Origin: Gammaproteobacteria bacterium
GTDB taxonomy: Bacteria > Pseudomonadota > Gammaproteobacteria > UBA6429 > Thiohalophilaceae
DNA length: 9,337 nucleotides
Direction of reading: 5' to 3'
Assembly (NCBI GenBank): GCA_003233255.1
Contig: QILH01000294.1
Location: forward strand, 1 to 9,337
Shown: in pieces, positions 1 to 6,859 of the stretch
Layout of the letters: each line of letters opens with the position of its first letter
How positions within the stretch are numbered: the first letter of the stretch is position 1
Made by a program: the position numbers and the translations under genes
Notes under the pieces: model-generated
What the model saw: the letters and a program-made list of their open reading frames with translations, nothing else
Database searches by the model: none
Told to the model about the DNA's origin: nothing

Positions 1-427
1 GCTGTGAGATGGTGCTGGCACCGTATTTAAATCGCATCAGCTCAAGATTGGTGTCCATGGCTTCTTTGAAGGCAATAATATCAAAGCCATTATGGTGATA
101 GAAGCGTGCATCTTCCGCCGCAATCACGGCGCGACGTAAATGCGATGGTATCCAGTTAAATGCAACCGGCTCCCAGTTTAATCCTGGATGAAATAGTTGC
201 TCCTTCATCTGGATCTCATAGTCACGAATAAAACGTGATTTTGGGATTGCGCCAGATTTGAATTCGTCCCAGTCTGGCCAGATGAGCATTACGTAAAATA
301 TGTCGACAATGAATAATACGATGGCAATTCGCCACGCCCATCGAATATAGCGCCAGGTTTTTGAAGACCTGCGCTTTAAGCGTTTAAATTTACGCCGACG
401 TAGCCAGCGTTCGAGGGGTTTTATCAT
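1..427 (-). CDS. mtgA: Membrane-anchored peptidoglycan glycosyltransferase (GT51, MtgA-like), N-terminal part, cut by window edge
   Basis: This gene polymerises lipid II into glycan strands at the periplasmic face of the inner membrane. I translated it by hand from the ATG at 425-427; 142 codons are present and the 3' end lies outside the window. Residues 1-30 are very basic, followed by one membrane helix at about 31-50, which is a signal-anchor layout. The GT51 donor-site motif is seen as AEDARFYHHNGFD at 104-116, with the expected E105, D106, F109, H112, G114 and D116; E105 is the likely catalytic glutamate. A second family motif, GASTISQ, sits at 136-142. The family is clear. The monofunctional MtgA assignment is an inference, because a C-terminal transpeptidase domain cannot be excluded from the visible part. 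The Shine-Dalgarno is weak (GAAAGA). The gene is divergent from ccoN and shares its upstream region. Confidence 0.8.
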   Translation of the reverse strand, partial: MIKPLERWLRRRKFKRLKRRSSKTWRYIRWAWRIAIVLFIVDIFYVMLIWPDWDEFKSGAIPKSRFIRDYEIQMKEQLFHPGLNWEPVAFNWIPSHLRRAVIAAEDARFYHHNGFDIIAFKEAMDTNLELMRFKYGASTISQ

Positions 428-488
428 AAGAAATCTTTCGTCCAGTTTAATAATAGGTCTCGGCAGTATTAGCCATTGCCTTAAATCT

Positions 489-501
489 CATTTTTAAAAT
501 G
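489..501. repeat. Short AT-rich palindrome in the mtgA/ccoN intergenic region
   Basis: The sequence CATTTT-T-AAAATG is a perfect 6-1-6 inverted repeat lying between the mtgA start and the FNR box. It could be an operator or an upstream activating element for either divergent gene. No regulator can be assigned, and a palindrome of this composition may occur by chance. Confidence 0.25.
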
Positions 502-517
502 GTTATCTGATCCTTGC

Positions 518-531
518 TTGATCCAGATCAG
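518..531 (+). promoter_or_regulatory. FNR/Anr box upstream of ccoN
   Basis: TTGAT-CCAG-ATCAG matches the FNR/Anr consensus TTGAT-N4-ATCAA at nine of ten half-site positions. Its centre lies between 524 and 525, about 41.5 bases upstream of the predicted start near 566, which is the standard class II activating position. An FNR-family gene lies in the same window at 5988-6713, and cbb3 oxidase operons are classic FNR/Anr targets, so the assignment fits the context well. Confidence 0.85.
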
Positions 532-554
532 CAATACTTTTTGCCCAGTTAGGC

Positions 555-566
555 TACAGTTATGAT
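555..566 (+). promoter_or_regulatory. Predicted -10 element and start region of the cco operon promoter
   Basis: TACAGT at 555-560 is a plausible -10 hexamer, placing transcription start at about 566-567. There is no good -35 hexamer, as expected for an FNR-dependent class II promoter where the activator replaces that contact. The spacing to the FNR box supports the call. The untranslated leader would be about 28 nt. Confidence 0.6.
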
Positions 567-573
567 TATCATA
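561..573. promoter_or_regulatory. Palindrome over the predicted cco transcription start (weak Fur-box-like site)
   Basis: TATGAT-T-ATCATA is a perfect 6-1-6 inverted repeat. Its core, ATGATTATCAT, resembles the centre of the classic 19-bp Fur box; about 12 of 19 positions match when aligned by hand, with the match lost in the outer parts. A repressor bound here would block transcription start. That would make sense for an enzyme rich in haem iron, but the match is weak and the site may be only a structural palindrome. Confidence 0.25.
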
Positions 574-594
574 TATAGCAAGTGAGGCAGTTTT

Positions 595-2031
595 ATGCAG
601 GCAGAACCCGGTTCTAGCGCGCAGACGTATAATTATAAAGTAGTCAGGCAGTTTGCGGTAATGACGGTTGTTTGGGGTGTAGTCGGTATGTTAGTTGGGG
701 TGTTGATTGCCGCACAATTAGTCTGGCCGCAGTTAAATTTTGACATACCCTGGTTAACCTATAGTCGATTAAGGCCATTACATACCAATGCCGTTATCTT
801 TGCCTTTGGCGGTTCGGCCCTGTTTGCCTCGTCCTATTATGTCGTGCAACGAACCTGCCAGGTGCGTTTATTCTCAGATAAGATGGCGGCCTTTACCTTT
901 TGGGGCTGGACTCTGGTGATTGTCGCGGCGGCGATTACGTTGCCATTGGGAATAACCTCCGGTAAAGAATACGCAGAGTTAGAATGGCCGATCGATATTT
1001 TAATTACTCTGGTCTGGGTCACATATGCGGTGGTATTTTTCGGCACCATTGTTAAGCGACAGGTGAAACACATCTATGTCGCCAACTGGTTTTTCGGTGC
1101 ATTTATTTTAACGGTGGCGGTATTGCATGTGGTCAACAGCGCGGCGGTACCGGTGTCACTCTGGAAGTCGTACTCGGCTTACCCGGGCACCATCGATGCC
1201 ATGGTGCAATGGTGGTACGGTCATAATGCGGTTGGCTTTTTCCTGACCGCCGGTTTCCTGGGCATGATGTATTACTTCGTGCCTAAGCAGGCGAACCGTC
1301 CTATTTATTCTTATCGTTTATCGGTTGTGCATTTCTGGTCGTTAATTTCATTATATATGTGGGCCGGACCTCATCACTTGCAGTACACCGCCCTGCCCGA
1401 CTGGGGGCAATCGCTGGGCATGGTCTTTTCATTGATATTACTGGCACCCAGCTGGGGTGGCATGATTAATGGTGTGATGACCTTGTCCGGTGCATGGCAC
1501 AAATTGCGCAGTGATCCTATTTTGAAATTTATGATCGTATCGTTATCGTTTTATGGCATGTCGACTTTTGAAGGGCCAATGATGGCGATTAAAACAGTAA
1601 ACGCGCTATCGCATTACACCGACTGGACGATTGGCCATGTGCATTCGGGTGCGCTGGGTTGGGTTGGGTTTATTACCATGGGCTGTATCTACTTCCTGAT
1701 TCCAAAAGTGTTTAATCGTGAACGGATGTATTCGATAAAAATGATCGATGTGCATTTATGGGTTGCGACCATTGGGGTTGTATTTTATATCACCTCGATG
1801 TGGATTGCCGGAGTGATGCAAGGTTTGATGTGGCGTGAAGTGAATGCCGATGGCACCCTGGCATATAGTTTTGTGCAGTCTCTCGAAGCAACGTATCCCT
1901 ATTACGTTGTTCGTTTTCTTGGTGGCTTGTTATATCTGGCCGGGATGTTAATGATGGCCTGGAATGTATACATGACGATCATGAGGCCGTCGCAAGATCG
2001 GTTAGAAACTGCCGAGCCAGCACAAGCCTGA
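595..2031 (+). CDS. ccoN: cbb3-type cytochrome c oxidase subunit I (CcoN/FixN)
   Basis: This is the catalytic, polytopic inner-membrane subunit that reduces oxygen to water at a haem b3-CuB centre and pumps protons. The metal ligands can be read directly: H63 for low-spin haem b (in HTNAVIFAFGG), H210 for CuB (WWYGHN), H260 and H261 for CuB (GPHHLQY), H348 for haem b3 and H350 for haem b (TIGHVHSG). Y254 is the expected residue for the Tyr-His crosslink, and E326 sits in the conserved TFEGPMM. As I recall the Pseudomonas stutzeri numbering, all are shifted by a constant three residues, so no catalytic residue is missing. The length of 478 residues is normal. The start is supported by GTGAGG at 582-587, seven bases upstream. 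It is the first gene of the operon, with ccoO starting 20 bases after its stop. Confidence 0.98.
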   Translation: MQAEPGSSAQTYNYKVVRQFAVMTVVWGVVGMLVGVLIAAQLVWPQLNFDIPWLTYSRLRPLHTNAVIFAFGGSALFASSYYVVQRTCQVRLFSDKMAAFTFWGWTLVIVAAAITLPLGITSGKEYAELEWPIDILITLVWVTYAVVFFGTIVKRQVKHIYVANWFFGAFILTVAVLHVVNSAAVPVSLWKSYSAYPGTIDAMVQWWYGHNAVGFFLTAGFLGMMYYFVPKQANRPIYSYRLSVVHFWSLISLYMWAGPHHLQYTALPDWGQSLGMVFSLILLAPSWGGMINGVMTLSGAWHKLRSDPILKFMIVSLSFYGMSTFEGPMMAIKTVNALSHYTDWTIGHVHSGALGWVGFITMGCIYFLIPKVFNRERMYSIKMIDVHLWVATIGVVFYITSMWIAGVMQGLMWREVNADGTLAYSFVQSLEATYPYYVVRFLGGLLYLAGMLMMAWNVYMTIMRPSQDRLETAEPAQA

Positions 2032-2051
2032 GTCGTATAGAGGAATCGAGA

Positions 2052-2660
2052 ATGTCGCATGAAAAAGTAGAAACCAATATCGGCTTGATGGCGATTTTGA
2101 TCATCATTGCCATCAGCCTCGGGGGTCTGGTCGAGATCGTACCGTTGTTTTTTTTGAAAGAGACCACGGAACCGGTTAAGGGTTTACAACCGTATACCGC
2201 ACTGCAGTTAGAAGGGCGCGATATCTATATTCGCGAGGGCTGTTATACCTGTCATTCGCAAATGATTCGCCCCTTTCGTGCCGAGACAGAACGTTATGGC
2301 CATTACTCGGTTGCGGGTGAATTTGTTTACGATCATCCTTTCCAGTGGGGATCAAAACGTACCGGCCCGGATTTGGCGCGTGTCGGTGGTTTGTATTCCG
2401 ATGAGTGGCATGCTGTGCATCTGATCAATCCGCGCGCGGTTGTGCCCGAATCCAATATGCCCTCTTTCCCATGGCTGGAGCATAATTTTATCGATGCCAA
2501 ACTGACGCCGAAAAAATTATCCGCAATGCAGTTCCTGGGTGTGCCGTATAAAGATGCTGATATCAGCAATGCGGAAGCGGCTGTTAGTGGCAAGACCGAA
2601 CTTGAAGCCCTGATTGCCTACTTGCAGGTACTAGGCACGGCGATTAAAACCAAGAGATAA
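2052..2660 (+). CDS. ccoO: cbb3-type cytochrome c oxidase subunit II, monohaem cytochrome c (CcoO/FixO)
   Basis: This membrane-anchored c-type cytochrome passes electrons from CcoP to CcoN. An N-terminal anchor helix spans about residues 11-35, and the rest lies in the periplasm. The haem c site is CYTCH at 64-68. M136 in the conserved SNMPSFPW segment is the likely second axial ligand. The segment after the haem site (SQMIRPFRAETERYG) is typical of the family. The length of 202 residues is normal. AGAGGA at 2039-2044 gives a good Shine-Dalgarno seven bases before the ATG. Only two bases separate its stop from ccoQ, indicating tight cotranscription. A run of eight T at 2148-2155 encodes part of the anchor helix. 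Confidence 0.98.
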   Translation: MSHEKVETNIGLMAILIIIAISLGGLVEIVPLFFLKETTEPVKGLQPYTALQLEGRDIYIREGCYTCHSQMIRPFRAETERYGHYSVAGEFVYDHPFQWGSKRTGPDLARVGGLYSDEWHAVHLINPRAVVPESNMPSFPWLEHNFIDAKLTPKKLSAMQFLGVPYKDADISNAEAAVSGKTELEALIAYLQVLGTAIKTKR

Positions 2661-2662
2661 AC

Positions 2663-2845
2663 ATGGATATACATACACTTCAATCATTCGTAACCCTGAT
2701 ATGGATTCTGCTCTTTTTGGGGATCGTGGGCTGGGCTTACAGTCGCCGCCGTAAAAAAGATTTTACCGAAGCAGCCAATTTGCCACTCACTGAACCTGAA
2801 CATCCGGTGCAACCCAATAAACAGCAACGAGGCGAACATGAGTAA
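2663..2845 (+). CDS. ccoQ: cbb3-type cytochrome c oxidase small subunit (CcoQ/FixQ)
   Basis: This single-helix membrane protein of 60 residues stabilises the CcoP interaction in the cbb3 complex. One hydrophobic helix (about 9-26) is followed by a basic stretch, SRRRKKDF, and a charged cytoplasmic tail, which is the usual CcoQ pattern. The sequence is poorly conserved in the family, so the call rests on size, topology and its place between ccoO and ccoP. The last eight bases overlap the start of ccoP, suggesting translational coupling. A Shine-Dalgarno, AAGAGA, overlaps the ccoO stop. Confidence 0.93.
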   Translation: MDIHTLQSFVTLIWILLFLGIVGWAYSRRRKKDFTEAANLPLTEPEHPVQPNKQQRGEHE

Positions 2846-3725
2846 CGCGTGGAGTATTTATATAATTGTATTCTCTCTGGTGAATATTCTTGGTTGCCTC
2901 TGGCTAATACGCTGGACATCGAAAAAACGTACTGATGAAGCGGGTCAGGGTGATGTCACTGGACATACCTGGGATGATACGTTACAGGAGTATAATAATC
3001 CGTTGCCGCGTTGGTGGTTATGGTTGTTCTATCTCACGATTATATTCGCTTTCATTTACATGGTGCTTTATCCGACGGTCGGCAATTACGCCGGTATCCT
3101 GGGCTGGACACAAACCGGTCAATATCAGGACGAGATGGATGAGGCAGAGAAAAGTTATGGTGTGATCTTTAAAGCCTATGCGGCAAAACCGGTTGCTGAT
3201 CTGGCCAAAGACCCACAGGCAATGGATTCAGGCTATCGCCTGTTTTTAAATAACTGTGCAACCTGTCATGGATCGGATGCAGGGGGCTTGGCCGGCTATC
3301 CTAATCTTGCCGATAAGGCCTGGTTGTATGGCGGCACACCTGAAGCAATTAAAATTTCTATTTTAGAAGGTCGCAATGGCGTGATGCCTCCGATGGGGGC
3401 GGGTATGAATGAACAGCAGCTCGAAACCATAAGCGCGTATGTGATGAGTCTTGGCGGCCGAGAAATGGATGATGCCAAAGTTGCGCAAGGTAAAACGCAA
3501 TTTGATTCGATGTGCAGCGCGTGTCATGGCGCCACTGGAAAAGGCAATCAGGCACTGGGTGCGCCGGATTTAACCGATAATATCTGGTTATATGGGGGTA
3601 CACCTGGATTAATAAAAGAATCAATTCAAAAAGGTCGAAGCGGAAAAATGCCAGCTCATCGAGACTTGCTTGGCGAAGAAAAAGCACATCTGCTTGCCGC
3701 CTATGTTTATAGTTTAAGCCAGTAA
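2838..3725 (+). CDS. ccoP: cbb3-type cytochrome c oxidase subunit III, dihaem cytochrome c (CcoP/FixP)
   Basis: This membrane-bound dihaem cytochrome c is the electron entry subunit of the cbb3 oxidase. Two N-terminal helices (about 5-25 and 59-80) flank the signature NNPLPRWW at 53-60. Two cytochrome c domains follow, with haem sites CATCH at 140-144 and CSACH at 226-230. The likely axial methionines are in GVMPPMG (181-187) and KMPAH (M271). The two domains share a repeated segment, with LYGGTP at both 163-168 and 251-256. The length of 295 residues is normal. The ATG lies inside the end of ccoQ in another frame, five bases after the Shine-Dalgarno CGAGG at 2828-2832. Confidence 0.98.
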   Translation: MSNAWSIYIIVFSLVNILGCLWLIRWTSKKRTDEAGQGDVTGHTWDDTLQEYNNPLPRWWLWLFYLTIIFAFIYMVLYPTVGNYAGILGWTQTGQYQDEMDEAEKSYGVIFKAYAAKPVADLAKDPQAMDSGYRLFLNNCATCHGSDAGGLAGYPNLADKAWLYGGTPEAIKISILEGRNGVMPPMGAGMNEQQLETISAYVMSLGGREMDDAKVAQGKTQFDSMCSACHGATGKGNQALGAPDLTDNIWLYGGTPGLIKESIQKGRSGKMPAHRDLLGEEKAHLLAAYVYSLSQ

Positions 3726-3755
3726 GCCTGGTATGCCTGGTTTGGCAATATAGCT

Positions 3756-5150
3756 ATGGACAAACCTGTACTGCAAGACGACCAAGACAGTGGCTTTTAC
3801 GCCAAACATAAAAAGGTTTATCCGCGCGAAGTCCACGGTCTGTTTGCCAGCTTAAGAGTTATTGGTGTTACGGTTCTGCTCGGTTTCTATTACTTTGTAC
3901 CCTGGATGTACTGGAATGGTAAGCAGGCCGTCCTGTTTGATCTGCCTAATCGACGTTTTTATATTTTTGACTGGACGTTCTGGCCACAGGATTTTTTCTA
4001 TCTGGCAATCCTGTTAATTATTGCCGCGGTGGCACTGTTTTTCTTTACCGCTCTGGCTGGACGGGTATGGTGCGGTTATGCCTGCCCGCAAACGGCATGG
4101 ACAGAAGTGTTTTTATGGATCGAACGTAAAGTTGAAGGCAGCCGTAATAAACAAATAAAATTAGATAAGGCTCCGTTAACACGGTATAAATTAAGCCGCA
4201 AAGTACTTAAGCATTTTATCTGGATCAGTTTTTCTGCGTGGACAGGTTTTACCTTTGTGGCCTATTTCACCCCGGTAGATCAACTTGCTAGTTCGATATG
4301 GAACTTGACGCTTGGCCCCTGGGAGTGGTTCTGGATCGTATTTTATAGTTTTGCTACTTACGGCAATGCGGGCTGGATGCGTGAACAGGTCTGTATTTAT
4401 ATGTGTCCCTATGCGCGCTTTCAAAGTGCGATGTTTGATAATAATACCCTGGTTATTTCCTATGATTCGGTACGCGGCGAGCCGCGTGGTTCCCGCAAAA
4501 AAGGCATCGATCCTAAATCAAAAAATCTCGGTGCGTGTGTGGACTGTACTTTGTGCGTTCAGGTTTGCCCAACCGGAATCGATATTCGCCAGGGCTTACA
4601 ATATCAGTGCATCGGTTGTGCGGCCTGTGTGGATGTGTGTAATGAAGTGATGGACAAGATGGGGTATTCAAAGAATTTAGTAAAGTACACCACCCTTAAT
4701 GCACTGGACAACATAAAAACGAACGTTTTCCGGCCTCGAGTGGTTGTGTATTTTGTGCTGTTAATTGCGCTTACTTCCGGACTGTTATATAGCATGGCCA
4801 CCCGTATTCCTTTAGAACTGGATGTTGTTCGTGATCGCAATGCCCTGTATCGAACCACGCCGCTTGGTTATATTGAGAATATCTATACCTTGAAAATTGC
4901 CAATAAAGATCTACAGGATCATACCTATGTCATCACCATGACCGCGCCGTTTAAGTCAACGTTTATTTTGCGCGACAAGCAGGTTAAGGTAAGCGCTAAT
5001 TTAACCACCAATGTTTCGGCACGAATTCAGGCTGATCCCGTTGATATAAAAGCAATGAGTGAAAAAATAGAATTTCAGATAGTATCTATTAATAATCCTG
5101 AATTAAATACAACCGCCAAAGCAGTATTTTTAGGACCCAAACCAAAATGA
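3756..5150 (+). CDS. ccoG: Polyferredoxin-type cupric reductase for cbb3 oxidase assembly (CcoG/RdxA/FixG)
   Basis: CcoG is an inner-membrane protein with cytoplasmic Fe-S clusters that reduces Cu(II) to Cu(I) for insertion into the cbb3 oxidase. About five membrane helices are visible (31-49, 79-99, 153-170, 187-205 and 329-347). The ferredoxin-like part has CVDCTLCVQVC, with cysteines 261, 264, 267 and 271, and CIGCAACVDVC, with cysteines 285, 288, 291 and 295. This is a complete set for two [4Fe-4S] clusters. The family-typical paired cysteines C106/C110 (WCGYAC) and C213/C217 (CIYMC) are present near helix ends. The C-terminal 115 residues form the periplasmic FixG immunoglobulin-like domain. 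It starts 30 bases after ccoP, and no convincing Shine-Dalgarno precedes the ATG. Its stop overlaps the ccoH start by four bases (ATGA). Confidence 0.96.
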   Translation: MDKPVLQDDQDSGFYAKHKKVYPREVHGLFASLRVIGVTVLLGFYYFVPWMYWNGKQAVLFDLPNRRFYIFDWTFWPQDFFYLAILLIIAAVALFFFTALAGRVWCGYACPQTAWTEVFLWIERKVEGSRNKQIKLDKAPLTRYKLSRKVLKHFIWISFSAWTGFTFVAYFTPVDQLASSIWNLTLGPWEWFWIVFYSFATYGNAGWMREQVCIYMCPYARFQSAMFDNNTLVISYDSVRGEPRGSRKKGIDPKSKNLGACVDCTLCVQVCPTGIDIRQGLQYQCIGCAACVDVCNEVMDKMGYSKNLVKYTTLNALDNIKTNVFRPRVVVYFVLLIALTSGLLYSMATRIPLELDVVRDRNALYRTTPLGYIENIYTLKIANKDLQDHTYVITMTAPFKSTFILRDKQVKVSANLTTNVSARIQADPVDIKAMSEKIEFQIVSINNPELNTTAKAVFLGPKPK

Positions 5151-5680
5151 CCAATAACATGTTAATAAACAAAAACCAATCACCACAGACTGAACCACCC
5201 TGGTATCGACAGTTCTGGCCGTGGTTTATTATTTCATTACCCGCATCGGCGGTGGTCGCGGGTATTACGACAGTAATAATTGCGTTTAAGTATGATGATG
5301 CTCTGGTGGTGGATAATTATTATAAAGCCGGTTTGGCGATTAATCAGGTTTTAACCCAGCAAGACAGGGCGCGTCAATTAGGTATAACGGCGATGGTTGG
5401 CTATAATGCCGATTCACAGGAATTGCTAATACAGATCCCAGACGATATAAAACTAACAAATGAAACCTTAAAGGTTCGTCTGGTGCATTCTACGCAAGCA
5501 AGCAAAGATAAAATATTATTGCTAAAGCAAAAACAGAATAACAAGTTCGTCATCCAGGCAGGAGAGATACAGGATGGTTGGTGGAATTTATTTATAGAAT
5601 CAATCGATGGGGAGTGGCAAATTAATCAGCGAATTCTTTTCCCCATGCAGGGCCAGCAGCTTATACAATCCAGATCTTAA
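5147..5680 (+). CDS. ccoH: cbb3 oxidase assembly protein CcoH/FixH
   Basis: FixH/CcoH is a single-pass membrane protein needed for stable assembly of cbb3 oxidase. The N-terminal WYRQFWPWF (19-27) runs into a membrane helix at about 27-47. It is followed by the family hallmark VVDNYYKAGLAIN at 54-66. The rest is a periplasmic beta-rich domain with a weakly conserved C-terminus. The length of 177 residues is normal. The ATGA overlap with ccoG shows translational coupling. An in-frame ATG at 5159 could also serve as a start, but the overlap makes 5147 the better choice. In many bacteria ccoI (copper ATPase) and ccoS follow; here neither does. Confidence 0.92.
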   Translation: MTNNMLINKNQSPQTEPPWYRQFWPWFIISLPASAVVAGITTVIIAFKYDDALVVDNYYKAGLAINQVLTQQDRARQLGITAMVGYNADSQELLIQIPDDIKLTNETLKVRLVHSTQASKDKILLLKQKQNNKFVIQAGEIQDGWWNLFIESIDGEWQINQRILFPMQGQQLIQSRS

Positions 5681-5720
5681 AAATTAGTTTATCAATGTAG
5701 CGGAGCAAGGAGGTTATATA

Positions 5721-5978
5721 ATGTCGATAAATAAATTTCCCTTTAGTGCGCAACGAATCATCTCAATTTTATGGCCGTCCTTTCTTACTGCGGGTCTAGC
5801 AACCATTTTGTTTTTTACCGCGTTTGATCCTCAATTGATCGTTGCGGTGAGTGGTTTTGGGGAAGTCTCGCGTCTTGGCGGTTACAGTATTGGATTCTTT
5901 TTGTTTTGGTTGCTTACGGCCAGCTCCTGTTCGCTAACCTGTTTTTTTCAACGGCCCTGTCCGAACGCAACAGAGTAA
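5721..5978 (+). CDS. Small two-helix membrane protein of unknown function, last gene of the cco cluster
   Basis: I do not recognise a characterised family. The 85 residues hold two hydrophobic helices (about 14-35 and 55-76) joined by a short loop. The second helix begins with RLGGYSIGFFLFW and ends in a short tail with three cysteines, C70, C74 and C80, the last two near QRP. The ATG follows a near-perfect Shine-Dalgarno, AAGGAGG at 5707-5713, with seven bases of spacing, stronger than any other in the operon. It begins 40 bases after ccoH on the same strand with no terminator between, so it is probably cotranscribed. It ends nine bases from the stop of the fnr-like gene on the other strand. 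Position suggests a role in oxidase assembly or metal handling, but this is inference only. Confidence 0.8.
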   Translation: MSINKFPFSAQRIISILWPSFLTAGLATILFFTAFDPQLIVAVSGFGEVSRLGGYSIGFFLFWLLTASSCSLTCFFQRPCPNATE

Positions 5979-5987
5979 CTCGAATCG

Positions 5988-6713
5988 TTAATCCATGCGA
6001 ATGAGGTCGGCGAGTTTTTGAGAATCAATGATCCGGATGTGTTTGCGATCAACGCTTAAAATGCCCTGCTCCTGAAACTGCGTGAACAGGCGGCTGATCG
6101 TTTCGACCGCAAGCCCCAGCATATTGGCGATGTCATTGCGTGACATGCTTAGATGAAATTCTGATGCAGAAAATCCTCGTTCTTTAAAACGTTGGGATAA
6201 GGTTTGAATAACACTGGCAAGGCGGGCATCAGCCGGCATTTTGGAACACATGGCGACTTTCTGGTGTTCTTCCTGTATTTCTTTACTCATGATTTCAATT
6301 AAGTGATGAGAAAGTCCCTGGACTTCCTTACCTAGCTCTTCGAGCTGAGTGAAGGGTATTTCGCACACGCTACTGGTCTCAAGTGCAACCGCAGAATTTC
6401 GATAATGACTCCCACTGATGCCACTCAGGCCAACCAGGTCACCGGGCATTTTGAAGCCAATGACGTGTTCATCACCACGTTCGTCCAGGATGAAGGATTT
6501 AATCGAGCCCGATCGCAATGCGTAGATGGCACCAAAAGCCTCATCTTCGCGGAAGATGTATTCACCTTTTTTTAATGGGCGGCTGCGTTTGATGATGTCA
6601 TCGAGCTGATCGAGATCACCGCTGCTGAGTCCCATGGGCAGGCAGAGACGATAAATTCCGCACTGTTCACAGATGTTTTGTACTTTTTTGAGATTGACGA
6701 TCTGACTGCTCAT
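5988..6713 (-). CDS. fnr: FNR/Anr-type oxygen-sensing transcription regulator (CRP/FNR family)
   Basis: This cytoplasmic regulator uses an oxygen-labile [4Fe-4S] cluster to form DNA-binding dimers under low oxygen. The likely cluster ligands are C15, C18 and C24 near the N-terminus (CEQCGIYRLC) and C117 in SSVCEIPF, the full set found in Escherichia coli FNR. The nucleotide-binding-like beta roll covers about 30-145, the dimer helix about 145-172, and the winged helix-turn-helix about 187-235. The recognition helix reads VETISR, with E204, S207 and R208 matching the residues that read TTGAT half-sites. The length of 241 residues is normal. AGTAGGTC upstream of the ATG is a usable Shine-Dalgarno. 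The gene is convergent with the cco operon and divergent from hisB. The box at 518-531 is its likely target. It could equally be named anr. Confidence 0.95.
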   Translation of the reverse strand: MSSQIVNLKKVQNICEQCGIYRLCLPMGLSSGDLDQLDDIIKRSRPLKKGEYIFREDEAFGAIYALRSGSIKSFILDERGDEHVIGFKMPGDLVGLSGISGSHYRNSAVALETSSVCEIPFTQLEELGKEVQGLSHHLIEIMSKEIQEEHQKVAMCSKMPADARLASVIQTLSQRFKERGFSASEFHLSMSRNDIANMLGLAVETISRLFTQFQEQGILSVDRKHIRIIDSQKLADLIRMD

Positions 6714-6802
6714 AACGACCTACTGCGATAACGACTTGCGGATTCTCCGACTACTACGGTCGACAATAAGCTGCTTTTAACTGAGTGTCTAGCCCAGATC
6801 AT

Positions 6803-6811
6803 TGTTATAAT
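6803..6811 (+). promoter_or_regulatory. Extended -10 promoter for the his genes
   Basis: TGT-TATAAT is a perfect extended -10 element (TGN followed by TATAAT). No good -35 hexamer sits at the usual spacing, which extended -10 promoters tolerate. Transcription would start near 6818, leaving a leader of about 42 nt before hisB. That leader has no room for a His-rich leader peptide plus attenuator, so classical his attenuation is not visible here. Confidence 0.65.
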
Positions 6812-6859
6812 CACCCACTTACAGGATAATCTAATAAAAAGAGAAACTTAGGAGTAAAT

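Noticed and set aside
837..1073. Minus-strand open frames inside ccoN, ccoO, ccoP, ccoG, hisB, hisH and hisA
   Set aside because: They lie fully within genes with clear conserved motifs on the plus strand and their products show no recognisable domain, so they are shadows of those genes.
2148..2155. Run of eight T in ccoO as a programmed frameshift site
   Set aside because: The reading frame continues normally through the run into a complete CcoO with the haem motif, and Phe/Leu codons in a membrane helix explain the run.
3250..3610. Repeated segments inside ccoP as a duplication or recombination scar
   Set aside because: The similarity reflects the two cytochrome c domains normal for CcoP.
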